Part shown: in pieces, positions 15,135-23,299 of the stretch
How positions within the stretch are numbered: the stretch's first letter is position 1
Layout of the letters: each line of letters begins with the position of its first letter
Notes under the pieces: generated by a model
Seen by the model: the letters and a program-made list of their open reading frames with translations, nothing else
Told to the model about the DNA's origin: nothing
Database searches by the model: none
Position numbers and translations under genes: made by a program
DNA from: Burkholderia cepacia
GTDB taxonomy: Bacteria; Pseudomonadota; Gammaproteobacteria; Burkholderiales; Burkholderiaceae
Length of the DNA stretch: 64,000 bases
Assembly: GCF_001039005.1 (NCBI RefSeq)
Contig: NZ_LDWR01000050.1
Span: 1-64,000, forward strand
Direction: 5' to 3'

Positions 15135-16568
15135 ATGAGCCTTACCGAACCGATCGAACGCCTGTGGGGCGGCCGCTTCCAGTCGCAACCGTCCGACGCG
15201 CTGCAGAACCTGTCCCGCTCCGATCCGAGTTTCTACCGACTCGTGCCGTACGACCTGGCGGGCTCCCGCGCACACGCACGCGAGTTGAACCGCGCCGGCA
15301 TCGTGAACGACGACGAACTCGCGCAGTTGCTGGCCGCGATGGACGGCATGGCGCGCGACTATGCGGCCGGTGCGATCGCGCCGTCGCTCGCCGACGAGGA
15401 CGTGCATACGTTCCTCGAGCGCGTGCTCACGCAGCGGCTGCCGGCGCTCGGCGGCAAGCTGCGTGCCGGACGCTCGCGCAACGACCAGGCGGCGAACGAC
15501 CTGCGCCTGTACCTGCGCGACAAGGCGCGCCGGCTCGTGCGCGGCGTGCTCGACCTGCAGGAAGCGCTGATCGGCCAGGCGAGCCTGCACGTCGATACGG
15601 TGACCGCCGGCTTCACCCATCTGCAGCCCGCGCAGCCGATCGTGTTCGGCCATCAGTTGCTCGCGCATGCGCAGTCGCTGTATCGCGACGCCGACCGTCT
15701 GGTCGACTGGGACCGCCGCACCGCGCGTTCGCCGCTCGGCGCAGCCGCGCTGGCGGGCTCGGCGATCTGCGTGCGGCCTGACCTGTCCGCGCAGGAGCTC
15801 GGTTACGACGCGCCGTGCGAGAACTCGATCGACGCCGTGGCCGCACGCGATCACGTCGCCGAATTCACGTTCGTCGCGAGCATGCTGGCCGTGAACCTGT
15901 CCCGCCTGTCGGAAGAAGTGATCCTGTGGACGTCGCGACAATTCCGCTGGGTGGAACTCGACGACGGTTATGCGACGGGCAGTTCGATCATGCCGCAGAA
16001 GAAGAACCCGGATATCGCGGAACTGACGCGCGGCAAGGCGGGGCGCCTGATCGGCAACCTGACGGGCCTGCTCGCGACGCTGAAGTCGCTGCCGCTCGCG
16101 TACAACCGCGATCTCGCGGAAGACAAGATCGCCGCGTTCGATTCGATCGACACGCTCGAACTCGTGCTGCCGGCGATGGCGGGGATGATCCGCACGATGC
16201 GCGTGAACGTCGACGAGATGCGTCGCCAGGCACCGCTCGGCTTCACGCTCGCGACCGAGGTTGCGGACTGGCTTGCGCTGACGGGCGTGCCGTTCAGCGA
16301 AGCGCATGAAATCACCGGCGCGCTCGTGCGTGCATGCGAACGCGACGGCATCGAGCTCGCGGACGCGAGCGCGGAACAGTTGCAGGCCGTCGACCCGCGC
16401 CTTGCGCCGGCGGTGCGCGCGCATCTGACGCTCGACGCGGCCGTCGCCGCGCGCGGCGGTGCGGGCGGCACGTCGCCCGCGCGCGTGCGCGAGCAGATCG
16501 GCCGCCTGAGTCACGCGATCGAACGCCAGGCCGCATGGGCGGCCGACTACCGGGGGCCGTCATGCTGA
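15135..16568 (+). CDS. argininosuccinate-lyase-like C-N lyase (aspartase/fumarase superfamily)
   Basis: The 477-residue protein has the three conserved regions of the fumarase/aspartase superfamily: GRSRND (112-117), GFTHLQPAQP (159-168), and the signature loop GSSIMPQKKNPD (282-293) holding the catalytic serine. Enzymes of this fold remove fumarate from N-(1,2-dicarboxyethyl) amines; ArgH acts on argininosuccinate and others act on iminodisuccinate or EDDS. The gene is not next to arginine-synthesis genes. It heads an operon with an amino-acid importer, two deacetylase-family proteins and an MmgE/PrpD protein, so a catabolic role on an imported fumarate-yielding amine is more likely than arginine synthesis. 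GAGG at 15122-15125 precedes the ATG; an earlier TTG at 15087 is less likely. It overlaps the permease start by 7 bases. Confidence 0.88.
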   Translation: MSLTEPIERLWGGRFQSQPSDALQNLSRSDPSFYRLVPYDLAGSRAHARELNRAGIVNDDELAQLLAAMDGMARDYAAGAIAPSLADEDVHTFLERVLTQRLPALGGKLRAGRSRNDQAANDLRLYLRDKARRLVRGVLDLQEALIGQASLHVDTVTAGFTHLQPAQPIVFGHQLLAHAQSLYRDADRLVDWDRRTARSPLGAAALAGSAICVRPDLSAQELGYDAPCENSIDAVAARDHVAEFTFVASMLAVNLSRLSEEVILWTSRQFRWVELDDGYATGSSIMPQKKNPDIAELTRGKAGRLIGNLTGLLATLKSLPLAYNRDLAEDKIAAFDSIDTLELVLPAMAGMIRTMRVNVDEMRRQAPLGFTLATEVADWLALTGVPFSEAHEITGALVRACERDGIELADASAEQLQAVDPRLAPAVRAHLTLDAAVAARGGAGGTSPARVREQIGRLSHAIERQAAWAADYRGPSC

Positions 16569-17455
16569 GCGCATCCGATTCGCGCCGTCTCGACGGCGCA
16601 CCAGGGCCGGCCGACGCCGCGGCAGACGACACCGTTGGCCTCGTGCGCGTGCGCCGGCGCTACTGGGGTCGTTATGTCGCGTCGATCGCGATCATTGCCG
16701 CGCTCGCCTACGTGGTCGCCGCGTTCGCGCGCGGACAGATCGAGTGGCGCGTCGTCGGCCAGTTCCTGACCGCGCGCTCGATCCTGACGGGGCTCGGCAA
16801 CACGATCGTGATGACCGTCCTCGCGATGACGCTCGGGGTCGTGCTCGGCGTCGTCACCGCGGTGATGCGGCTGTCGTCGAACCCGGTGCTCGGTGCGATC
16901 GCGCAGGGCTACATCTGGCTGTTCCGCGGTACGCCGGTGATCCTGCAACTGCTGCTGTGGTTCAACCTCGCACTGGTGTTTCCGACGCTCGGCATCCCGG
17001 GTATCGCCGAGTTCCGGACCGTCGACGTGATGACGCCGTTCCTCGCGGCTGTGCTCGGGCTCGGCATCAACCAGGGTGCGTATACGTCGGAAGTCGTGCG
17101 CGCGGGGCTGCTGTCGGTCGACACCGGCCAGTACGAGGCCGCGAAATCGATCGGCATGCCGCGCCTGCAGGCGCTGCGCCGGATCATCCTGCCGCAGGCG
17201 ATGCGCGTGATCGTGCCGCCGATCGGCAACGAGCTGATCGGCATGGTCAAGCTGACGTCGCTCGCGAGCGTCGTGCAGTACGCGGAGATGCTGCACAACG
17301 CGCAGAACATCTACTACGCGAACGCCCGCGTGATCGAGTTGCTGATCGTCGCGGGCATCTGGTATCTCGCTGTCGTCACCGTGCTGTCGCTCGCGCAGGC
17401 GCGCGTCGAACGGCGCTTCGCGCGCGGCGCGGGTCGCGCGGCGGGGCGCGCATGA
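16562..17455 (+). CDS. polar amino-acid ABC importer permease (HisM/GlnP family)
   Basis: The 297-residue membrane protein has an approximately 35-residue charged N-terminal extension, then several membrane helices. The HEQRGALW-like family features appear as the GLGNTIVMTVLAMTLGVVLG helix, the WLFRGTPVILQLLLW block, and the EAA loop YEAAKSIGMPRLQALRRIILPQA that contacts the ATPase. This is the histidine/glutamine-type permease that usually imports polar amino acids, opines or other small zwitterions. The start overlaps the lyase stop by 7 bases and the end overlaps the alternative ATPase start, so translation is coupled. A single permease gene implies a homodimeric channel. Confidence 0.9.
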   Translation: MLSASDSRRLDGAPGPADAAADDTVGLVRVRRRYWGRYVASIAIIAALAYVVAAFARGQIEWRVVGQFLTARSILTGLGNTIVMTVLAMTLGVVLGVVTAVMRLSSNPVLGAIAQGYIWLFRGTPVILQLLLWFNLALVFPTLGIPGIAEFRTVDVMTPFLAAVLGLGINQGAYTSEVVRAGLLSVDTGQYEAAKSIGMPRLQALRRIILPQAMRVIVPPIGNELIGMVKLTSLASVVQYAEMLHNAQNIYYANARVIELLIVAGIWYLAVVTVLSLAQARVERRFARGAGRAAGRA

Positions 17456-17487
17456 ACGGCACGACCCTCAACCATCGGGAGAACGTC

Positions 17488-18255
17488 ATGACGAACGCGG
17501 TCGTTCGCGCAGTCGACGTGCGCAAGTCGTACGGCGATTTCCAGGCGCTGCACGGCATCACGCTCGACGTCGCGCAGGGCGAAGTGCTGTGCATCATCGG
17601 GCCGTCGGGCTCGGGCAAGAGCACGTTCCTGCGCTGCATCAACCAGCTCGAGACGATCAGCGCGGGCGCGCTGTGGGTCAACGGCGAACTGGCCGGCTAC
17701 CGGCGCACCGGCAACCGGCTCCACGAGCTGTCGGAGCGCCAGGTCGCGCGCCAGCGGCTGGCGACGAGCATGGTGTTCCAGCGCTTCAACCTGTTCCCGC
17801 ACAAGACCGCGCTCGAGAACGTGATCGAGGGCCCCGTGCAGGTGCTCAAGCGCCGCCGCGCGCAAGCGGAGGAGGAAGCGCGTGCGCTGCTCGCGCGCGT
17901 CGGGCTCGCGCACAAATGCGATGCGTTTCCGGTCGAGCTGTCGGGCGGCCAGCAGCAGCGCGTCGCGATCGCGCGGGCGCTCGCGATGCATCCGCAGTTG
18001 ATCCTGTTCGACGAGCCGACGTCGGCGCTCGATCCGGAGCTCGTCGGCGAAGTGCTGGCCGTGATGCGCGATCTCGCGAAGAGCGGCATGACGATGATCG
18101 TCGTCACGCATGAGCTCGGATTCGCGCGCGAGGTGGCCGATCGCGTCGTGTTCATGGACGGCGGCCGGATCGTCGAGAGCGGGCCGCCCGACCAGGTGCT
18201 GTCCGCACCGACGCACGCGCGCACGCGCGATTTCATCTCGGCCGTGATTGCATGA
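17488..18255 (+). CDS. polar amino-acid ABC importer ATPase (GlnQ/HisP family)
   Basis: The 255-residue ATPase has Walker A GPSGSGKS (38-45), Q-loop FQRFNLFPH (97-105), signature LSGGQQQ (151-157), Walker B LILFDEP (171-177) and switch histidine 208. The Q-loop sequence and length place it in the GlnQ/HisP/ArtP group. An ATG at 17452, overlapping the permease stop as ATGA, would add 12 residues; CGGGAG 6-7 bases before the ATG at 17488 favours the shorter form. It powers the permease encoded immediately upstream for uptake of the operon's substrate. Confidence 0.9.
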   Translation: MTNAVVRAVDVRKSYGDFQALHGITLDVAQGEVLCIIGPSGSGKSTFLRCINQLETISAGALWVNGELAGYRRTGNRLHELSERQVARQRLATSMVFQRFNLFPHKTALENVIEGPVQVLKRRRAQAEEEARALLARVGLAHKCDAFPVELSGGQQQRVAIARALAMHPQLILFDEPTSALDPELVGEVLAVMRDLAKSGMTMIVVTHELGFAREVADRVVFMDGGRIVESGPPDQVLSAPTHARTRDFISAVIA

Positions 18256-18351
18256 ACGGGCCGGGCGCCCCGTACCACCGCGCCCGATCGATCGAGCCGA
18301 CAACGAGACCGGCGCAGCATCCCATTACATCACCATGACAAGGCGACACCC

Positions 18352-19185
18352 ATGAAAGCATCCGTCCTGACCCGCACGCTGGCCGCCGTCGCATTCGGCG
18401 CGTTCGCGCTTCATGCTTCCTTCGCAGTCGCCCAGGCCGCGAGCGCGAAGCGCACGCTGAACGTCGCGATCGTGCCGAACTATCCGCCGTTCGAATACAA
18501 GGACCCGGCGACCGACAAGCTCGCGGGCTTCGACGTCGATCTCGGCGAAGCGCTCGCCGCGAAGATGGGCGCGAAAGCGAACTGGGTCGAGACGAGCTTC
18601 GACCAGATGATGAGCGCGGTCGCGACGCAACGCGTCGACATGATCCTGTCCGGCATGACCGACCTGCCGACGCGCCGCGACGCGGTGACGTTCGTCGACT
18701 ACATCGAGACGGGGCCGCAGTTCTACACGCTGAAGACGCGCGCCGGCGAGTTCGCGCAGATGAGCGCGCTGTGCGGCAAGCGCGTCGGGTCGAGCCGGCG
18801 CACGTCGTTCCCGGACAACACGACCGCGTGGAGCGCGGAGAATTGCGTGAAGGCCGGCAAGCCGGCAATCGTCGTGGTCGGCACCGACGGTTCGTCAGAC
18901 GCGCGCATGCAGTTGCGCCAGAACCGCATCGACGCAGCCGTGCAGGGCGGCGAGACGCTGCCCTACCAGAACAGCCTCGAGCAGAACGCATACGCGCCGG
19001 TCGGCAAGCCGTTCCTGTCGCAATACACGGGTATCGGCGTCGCGAAGAGCAACACCGCGTTGAGCAGCGCGCTGACCACGGCGCTCAACCAGATGATCGC
19101 GGACGGCTCGTACCACAAGCTGCTCGCGAAGTGGGGGCTGCAGGAACACGCGGTGGCGAAGGCGATGATCAACGGCACGCACTGA
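18352..19185 (+). CDS. amino-acid-type periplasmic substrate-binding protein
   Basis: The 277-residue protein has a Sec signal peptide (residues 1-30, with a basic start, an alanine-rich core and a VAQAA region) and a family 3 extracellular solute-binding domain (SBP_bac_3). The NYPPFEYKD block near 43-51 and the AGFDVDLGEALAAKMG block near 58-73 are hallmark ligand-site segments. Two cysteines, in ALCGKRVG and ENCVKAG, could form the disulphide common in this family. It lies 96 bases after the ATPase gene and 7 bases before the first deacetylase gene. It captures the substrate in the periplasm for the importer. The ligand is probably a polar amino-acid derivative. Confidence 0.9.
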   Translation: MKASVLTRTLAAVAFGAFALHASFAVAQAASAKRTLNVAIVPNYPPFEYKDPATDKLAGFDVDLGEALAAKMGAKANWVETSFDQMMSAVATQRVDMILSGMTDLPTRRDAVTFVDYIETGPQFYTLKTRAGEFAQMSALCGKRVGSSRRTSFPDNTTAWSAENCVKAGKPAIVVVGTDGSSDARMQLRQNRIDAAVQGGETLPYQNSLEQNAYAPVGKPFLSQYTGIGVAKSNTALSSALTTALNQMIADGSYHKLLAKWGLQEHAVAKAMINGTH

Positions 19186-19192
19186 GCGCGCG

Positions 19193-20065
19193 ATGACGGA
19201 CCTGGCTCCCCGCTGGCCGGACGCGAAGCGCGCGTGCGTCGCGCTCGCGTTCGATCTCGACGGCCCGACCGGCGACGCGATGCTGAACGGGTCGATCTGG
19301 CGCAACCCCGCGTATTTCACGCTCGGCAGCTACGGGCCGTGGCGCGCGCTCGGCCGGTTGCTCGACATGCTCGCGGCGTTCGATCTGCCGGCGACGTTCT
19401 TCGTGCCTGCGTGGGTCGCGCGGACGTGGCCCGGGCAATGCGCGGCGATCGTCGAGCGCGGCCACGAGATCGGCTACCACGGCTATCGGCACGAAGCGTT
19501 CTGGACGCTCGAGCCCGAGCGGCAGCGCGAGATCATGGCGCAGTCGGCCGAGATCCTCGCACGTACGCTCGGCGTGCGGCCGGTCGGCTTCCGCACGCCG
19601 TCCGGCGACTGGAGCGCGGCGACGGTGGCCGTGCTGCGCGAAGCCGGCGTGCGCTATTCGAGCTCGATGCGCGGCGACGACCGGCCGTACCTGCTGCACG
19701 GCGAGGACGGCGGGCCGCCGCTCGTCGAGATACCCGGCCGCTGGGAGACCGACGACTACGCGTCGCTTGCGTATCACCGCAACCCCGATTACCCGGCCGG
19801 GCTCGACCGGATCGCGGGTTACGACGCGACGCTCGACAACTGGACACGCGAATTCGACGGCGTGGTGCGGGACGGGCTGTGCCTGACGACGCTGCTGCAT
19901 CCTAAGGTCTGCGGCAAGCCCGGCCGCATCGCGCTGCTCGAGGCGTGGCTCGGCCACATGCGCGCGCAGGACGGCGTATGGTTCGCGCGCTGCCGCGAAG
20001 TGGCCGACTGGTGGCTTGCGCAGCACGCACGAGACACGCAACCCACGCAACGGAGCGGCCTGTGA
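19193..20065 (+). CDS. polysaccharide-deacetylase-family hydrolase with intact metal motif
   Basis: The 290-residue protein has the NodB/CE4 barrel. The acidic motif is AFDLDGP (Asp21 and Asp23) and the metal motif is GHEIGYHGYRH with His91, His96 and His100. RTPSGDW follows near 137 and a late LLHPKV histidine near 226. No signal peptide is present, so it acts in the cytosol, unlike true peptidoglycan deacetylases. Cytosolic members of this branch include cyclic-amide hydrolases such as the PuuE allantoinase. In this operon it could open a cyclic imide/lactam form of the imported compound before the C-N lyase acts; that is inference. It overlaps the next gene by four bases (GTGA). Confidence 0.82.
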   Translation: MTDLAPRWPDAKRACVALAFDLDGPTGDAMLNGSIWRNPAYFTLGSYGPWRALGRLLDMLAAFDLPATFFVPAWVARTWPGQCAAIVERGHEIGYHGYRHEAFWTLEPERQREIMAQSAEILARTLGVRPVGFRTPSGDWSAATVAVLREAGVRYSSSMRGDDRPYLLHGEDGGPPLVEIPGRWETDDYASLAYHRNPDYPAGLDRIAGYDATLDNWTREFDGVVRDGLCLTTLLHPKVCGKPGRIALLEAWLGHMRAQDGVWFARCREVADWWLAQHARDTQPTQRSGL

Positions 20066-20970
20066 CGACACTTCCCTCATGGCCGGGCGGCGCGCGATGC
20101 GCGGTCGCGATCACGGTCGACTTCAACGACATTCACGGTATCCAGACCCGCGAGCCGCGCATCGTCGGCCGCGAGAAATCGCTGTCGGTCTGGCGTTACG
20201 GCGCGACGCGCGGCGTCGACCGGCTGCTCGCGGCATTCGACGCGTTCGGCGTCCCGGCGAGCTGGTTCGTCCCGGGCATCGTCGCCGAAACGCATGCGGA
20301 AGCGGTGCGCGCGATCGCCGCGGCCGGCCACGAGCTCGGCGTGAGCGGCTATCGCTGCGAAGACTTCGACGCGTTGCCGCTCGCCGCGCAGGTCGATGCG
20401 TGCCGCGCCGGGCGGGCGGCGCTCGCCGACACGATCGGACGCGACGTGGAAGGCTTCCGCTCGTTCACCGGCAACTGGGCCGACGGTTTCGCGGATTGCC
20501 TGGTCGCGGAAGGCTTCACGTGGTCGTCATCGTGGCGCGGCGACGATCTGCCCTATATTCATCCACGCGGCGACGGCGGCGCGGACGGTGCGCGGCTCGT
20601 CGAGCTGCCGCTGCACTACGAACTCGAAGACGCGCCGTACTTCGAGTTCAACCTGTCGCCGCCTGTGCCGGCCGGGCAACCGCGCATCGCGGCATACCGC
20701 GACGTGCTCGACAACTGGCGGCGCGACGTCGACGGGTTTCGGCGCTTCGGGCTGTGCTGCGTGCTGCGCCTGCATCCCGAGATCATCGGCACGGCAGGGC
20801 GGATCGATTTGCTGCACGCATTGCTCGCGCATTTGCGTGACGCCGGCGACGCATGGTTCGCGACGGGGCGCGACATCGCGCGCTGGTGGCGTGCACAGGC
20901 ACCCGTCAATGCGCCGGGACATCCGGTCGACGTGTTCGCGCGTTGCGTGGCAGAGGAGTCGGCGCGATGA
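20062..20970 (+). CDS. polysaccharide-deacetylase-family paralogue lacking metal histidines
   Basis: The 302-residue relative of the preceding protein shares the ITVDFND acidic strand (Asp20, Asp23), the FRSFTGNW segment and the LRLHPEI histidine. The metal motif is broken: GHELGVSGYRCE has Ser95 and Cys99 where the neighbour has His96 and His100. The start is a GTG at 20062 whose last bases overlap the previous stop; an upstream GTG/ATG extension is arginine-rich and not family-like. It is either a metal-independent hydrolase, as known for PuuE-type members, or a partner subunit of the first protein. Its stop overlaps the MmgE/PrpD start (ATGA), so all three are made together in the cytosol. 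Confidence 0.8.
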   Translation: MTTLPSWPGGARCAVAITVDFNDIHGIQTREPRIVGREKSLSVWRYGATRGVDRLLAAFDAFGVPASWFVPGIVAETHAEAVRAIAAAGHELGVSGYRCEDFDALPLAAQVDACRAGRAALADTIGRDVEGFRSFTGNWADGFADCLVAEGFTWSSSWRGDDLPYIHPRGDGGADGARLVELPLHYELEDAPYFEFNLSPPVPAGQPRIAAYRDVLDNWRRDVDGFRRFGLCCVLRLHPEIIGTAGRIDLLHALLAHLRDAGDAWFATGRDIARWWRAQAPVNAPGHPVDVFARCVAEESAR

Positions 20971-22361
20971 CGACGGAGACGGAAACGCGCGCAACGCGGC
21001 TTGCGGCATTCGTCGCGCAGACGTCCGCCGATGCATTGCCGGACGACGTCGTCGCGAAGGCCAAGCGTCATGTACTCGATACGTTCGGTGCCGCGCTGGC
21101 GGGCGCGTCGGCGGTCGAGACGCGTAGCGCCCGTGCGCTGACCGGCGCCGTCGCGCAGGGCGGCGCATCGCTGTGGGGTACGCGCCGCGCCGCAGGTGCG
21201 CGCGATGCGGCGTTCGTCAACGGGATTGCCGCGCACGCGCTCGAACTCGACGATTCCGGCGGCTGCGATCATTCCGGCGCGGTGGTGCTGCCGGCCGTGC
21301 TCGCCGCGTTGTCGTGCGCGGGACGCCCGGTGACGGGCCGCGAATGCGTGGCGGCGATCGTGCTCGGTTACGACGTCGGCCGGCGCGTGCTCGAGGCAGC
21401 GGGCGGCTATTCGGTGCATAACGGCGCGGGCTGGCACTCGACGCTCAGTTGCGGCGTGTTCGGTGCGGCGGCCGCGAGCGCGCGCGTGCTCGGGCTCGAC
21501 GCCGCGCGCACGCGCGACGCGCTCGGCCATGCGGCGAGTTTCGCGGGCGGCCTGTGGGGTTTCATCCACGACGGATCGCAGACGAAGCGGCTGCACGCCG
21601 GGCGGGCGGCGGAGGGCGGCGTGCTCGCGGCGCTGCTCGCGCGCGAAGGCGTGAGTGGCCCCGCGCACGTGTTCGACGACGTGTGGGGCGGTTTTTTCAA
21701 CACCTTCGCCGCGCAATCGCATGCGCCTGACGCATTGACCGACGGCCTCGGTGAGCGCTGGAAGCTGATGCGCTGCTCGATCAAGCCGCATGCATCGTGC
21801 CGCAGCGCGCATGCGGCCGTCGACGCGGCGCTGCGGCTCGCGGACGGCCGCATGTTCACGGCAGGCGAGATCGAACGGGTGGTCGCGCGCGCGAGCGGGT
21901 TCGTTGCCCGCATGTGCGGCGGTCGCGACCTGTCGACGCTGTCGTCCGCGCAGATGAGCCTGCCATACGCGGTGGCGGCGGCGCTTGCATTCGGCGACAC
22001 GGGGATCGGCGTGTATCGCGCGGACCGGCGCAACGATCCGCGCGTGACCGCGCTGCTCGCGCGCATCGCGGTCGACGTCGATCCGGCGCTCGGCGATCTC
22101 GACGAGCCGACGGTGATCCTGCATCGCCCGGATGGCGGACGGGAATCGTGCCATGTGCCGATCGCGCTCGGCGATCCTCGCAATCCGCTGTCGGACGCGG
22201 CGCTGCTGGCGAAATATCGCGCGCTGGCGGGGATGGCGCTCGACGGCGCGCGTGCCGATGCGCTGAGCGACGCGTGCCTGTCGCTGGACCGGCTGGCGGA
22301 CGCGCGCGTGATGAATGACTGGCTGGCGGGTGATGCGGAGGCTGTCGACGCGATTGTTTGA
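20967..22361 (+). CDS. MmgE/PrpD-family protein (possible iminodisuccinate-type epimerase)
   Basis: The 464-residue protein is of the MmgE/PrpD fold: an all-helical N-terminal domain with AKRHVLDTFGAALAG near 28-42 and HALELDDSGGCDHSG near 89-103, then SVHNGAGWHSTLSCGVFGAAAA with the conserved histidines, and IKPHASCRSAHAAVDAAL in the C-terminal lid. Known members are 2-methylcitrate dehydratase, cis-aconitate decarboxylase and iminodisuccinate epimerase. There is no methylcitrate cycle gene nearby. Pairing with a fumarate-forming C-N lyase argues for an epimerase-type role that converts the imported compound into the stereoisomer the lyase can use. This is a family-based inference. It ends the operon; no clear terminator follows. 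Confidence 0.85.
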   Translation: MTTETETRATRLAAFVAQTSADALPDDVVAKAKRHVLDTFGAALAGASAVETRSARALTGAVAQGGASLWGTRRAAGARDAAFVNGIAAHALELDDSGGCDHSGAVVLPAVLAALSCAGRPVTGRECVAAIVLGYDVGRRVLEAAGGYSVHNGAGWHSTLSCGVFGAAAASARVLGLDAARTRDALGHAASFAGGLWGFIHDGSQTKRLHAGRAAEGGVLAALLAREGVSGPAHVFDDVWGGFFNTFAAQSHAPDALTDGLGERWKLMRCSIKPHASCRSAHAAVDAALRLADGRMFTAGEIERVVARASGFVARMCGGRDLSTLSSAQMSLPYAVAAALAFGDTGIGVYRADRRNDPRVTALLARIAVDVDPALGDLDEPTVILHRPDGGRESCHVPIALGDPRNPLSDAALLAKYRALAGMALDGARADALSDACLSLDRLADARVMNDWLAGDAEAVDAIV

Positions 22362-22437
22362 AGCGGAAGGCCGTGTCAGCATTGGCTCGCGGCGCTCGGG
22401 TCGTCCAAAGTTAAACTAAATGTGATCACTCCCCGTC

Positions 22438-22449
22438 GCAAAATTTTGC
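22438..22449. promoter_or_regulatory. perfect 12-bp palindrome upstream of the two-component operon
   Basis: GCAAAATTTTGC is a perfect palindrome in the 218-base region between the MmgE/PrpD gene and the response regulator. It overlaps a possible -10 (CACAAT, 22449-22454). Position and symmetry suggest an operator, perhaps for autoregulation, but no response-regulator consensus is recognisable. Confidence 0.35.
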
Positions 22450-22579
22450 ACAATGGCGGCAGCGCGGCCTTTCGCCGCGATTTGACCCCGGCCACCGGCC
22501 GTCCGGACCGGGGGTGGCCCGAACCGATCACCGACCACCGACCATCATTACCAAGCCCAATCTGCCGCCACCCACCACC

Positions 22580-23299
22580 ATGGACCACCCCAAACGCATC
22601 CTGATCGTCGAGGACGACGCCGACATCGCCGACGTGCTGAGCCTGCACCTGCGCGACGAGCGCTACGAGGTCGTGCACAGCGCGGACGGCACGGAAGGGC
22701 TGCGCCTGCTCGAGCAGGGCGGCTGGGACGCGCTGATTCTCGACCTGATGCTGCCGGGCGTCGACGGCCTGGAAATCTGCCGGCGCGCGCGCGCGATGAC
22801 GCGCTACACGCCGATCATCATCACGAGCGCGCGATCGAGCGAGGTACACCGGATCCTCGGCCTCGAGCTCGGCGCCGACGACTATCTGGCGAAGCCGTTC
22901 TCGGTGCTCGAGCTCGTGGCGCGCGTGAAGGCGCTGCTGCGGCGCGTCGACGCGCTCGCGCGCGATTCGCGGATCGACGCGGGCACGCTCGACCTCGCCG
23001 GGCTGTCGATCGACCCGATCGCGCGCGAGGCGAGCGTCGACGGCGCGCGCATCGACCTCACGCCGCGCGAGTTCGACCTGCTGTATTTCTTCGCGCGGCA
23101 CCCGGGCAAGGTGTTCTCGCGGATGGACCTGCTCAATGCCGTGTGGGGCTATCAGCACGAAGGCTACGAACACACGGTCAACACCCACATCAACCGGCTG
23201 CGCGCGAAGATCGAGGCCGATCCGGCCGAACCCGTGCGGATCCTCACCGTGTGGGGACGCGGCTACAAGCTCGCCGCACCGGGCCAGCGGGACGGATGA
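22580..23299 (+). CDS. OmpR/PhoB-family response regulator
   Basis: The 239-residue regulator has an N-terminal receiver domain with acidic pocket Glu11-Asp12-Asp13, phosphoacceptor Asp55 (ILDLMLPGVDG) and the conserved lysine in LAKPF near residue 109. A C-terminal winged-helix DNA-binding domain of the OmpR type follows (LTPREFDLLYFFARHPGKVFSR, then VNTHINRLRAKIE and WGRGYKL). A GTG further upstream at 22514 would add residues that do not fit the family. It overlaps the sensor kinase start by four bases, so the pair forms one operon. The signal and targets are not identifiable from sequence. Confidence 0.9.
   Translation: MDHPKRILIVEDDADIADVLSLHLRDERYEVVHSADGTEGLRLLEQGGWDALILDLMLPGVDGLEICRRARAMTRYTPIIITSARSSEVHRILGLELGADDYLAKPFSVLELVARVKALLRRVDALARDSRIDAGTLDLAGLSIDPIAREASVDGARIDLTPREFDLLYFFARHPGKVFSRMDLLNAVWGYQHEGYEHTVNTHINRLRAKIEADPAEPVRILTVWGRGYKLAAPGQRDG

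Noticed and set aside
15135..16568. Calling the lyase the housekeeping ArgH of arginine biosynthesis
   Set aside because: No other arginine-synthesis gene is near and the operon carries an importer and catabolic-type enzymes; ArgH-like activity itself is not excluded.
20616..22382. 588-codon minus-strand frame opposite the MmgE/PrpD gene
   Set aside because: Low-complexity arginine/alanine composition and opposite a complete family member.
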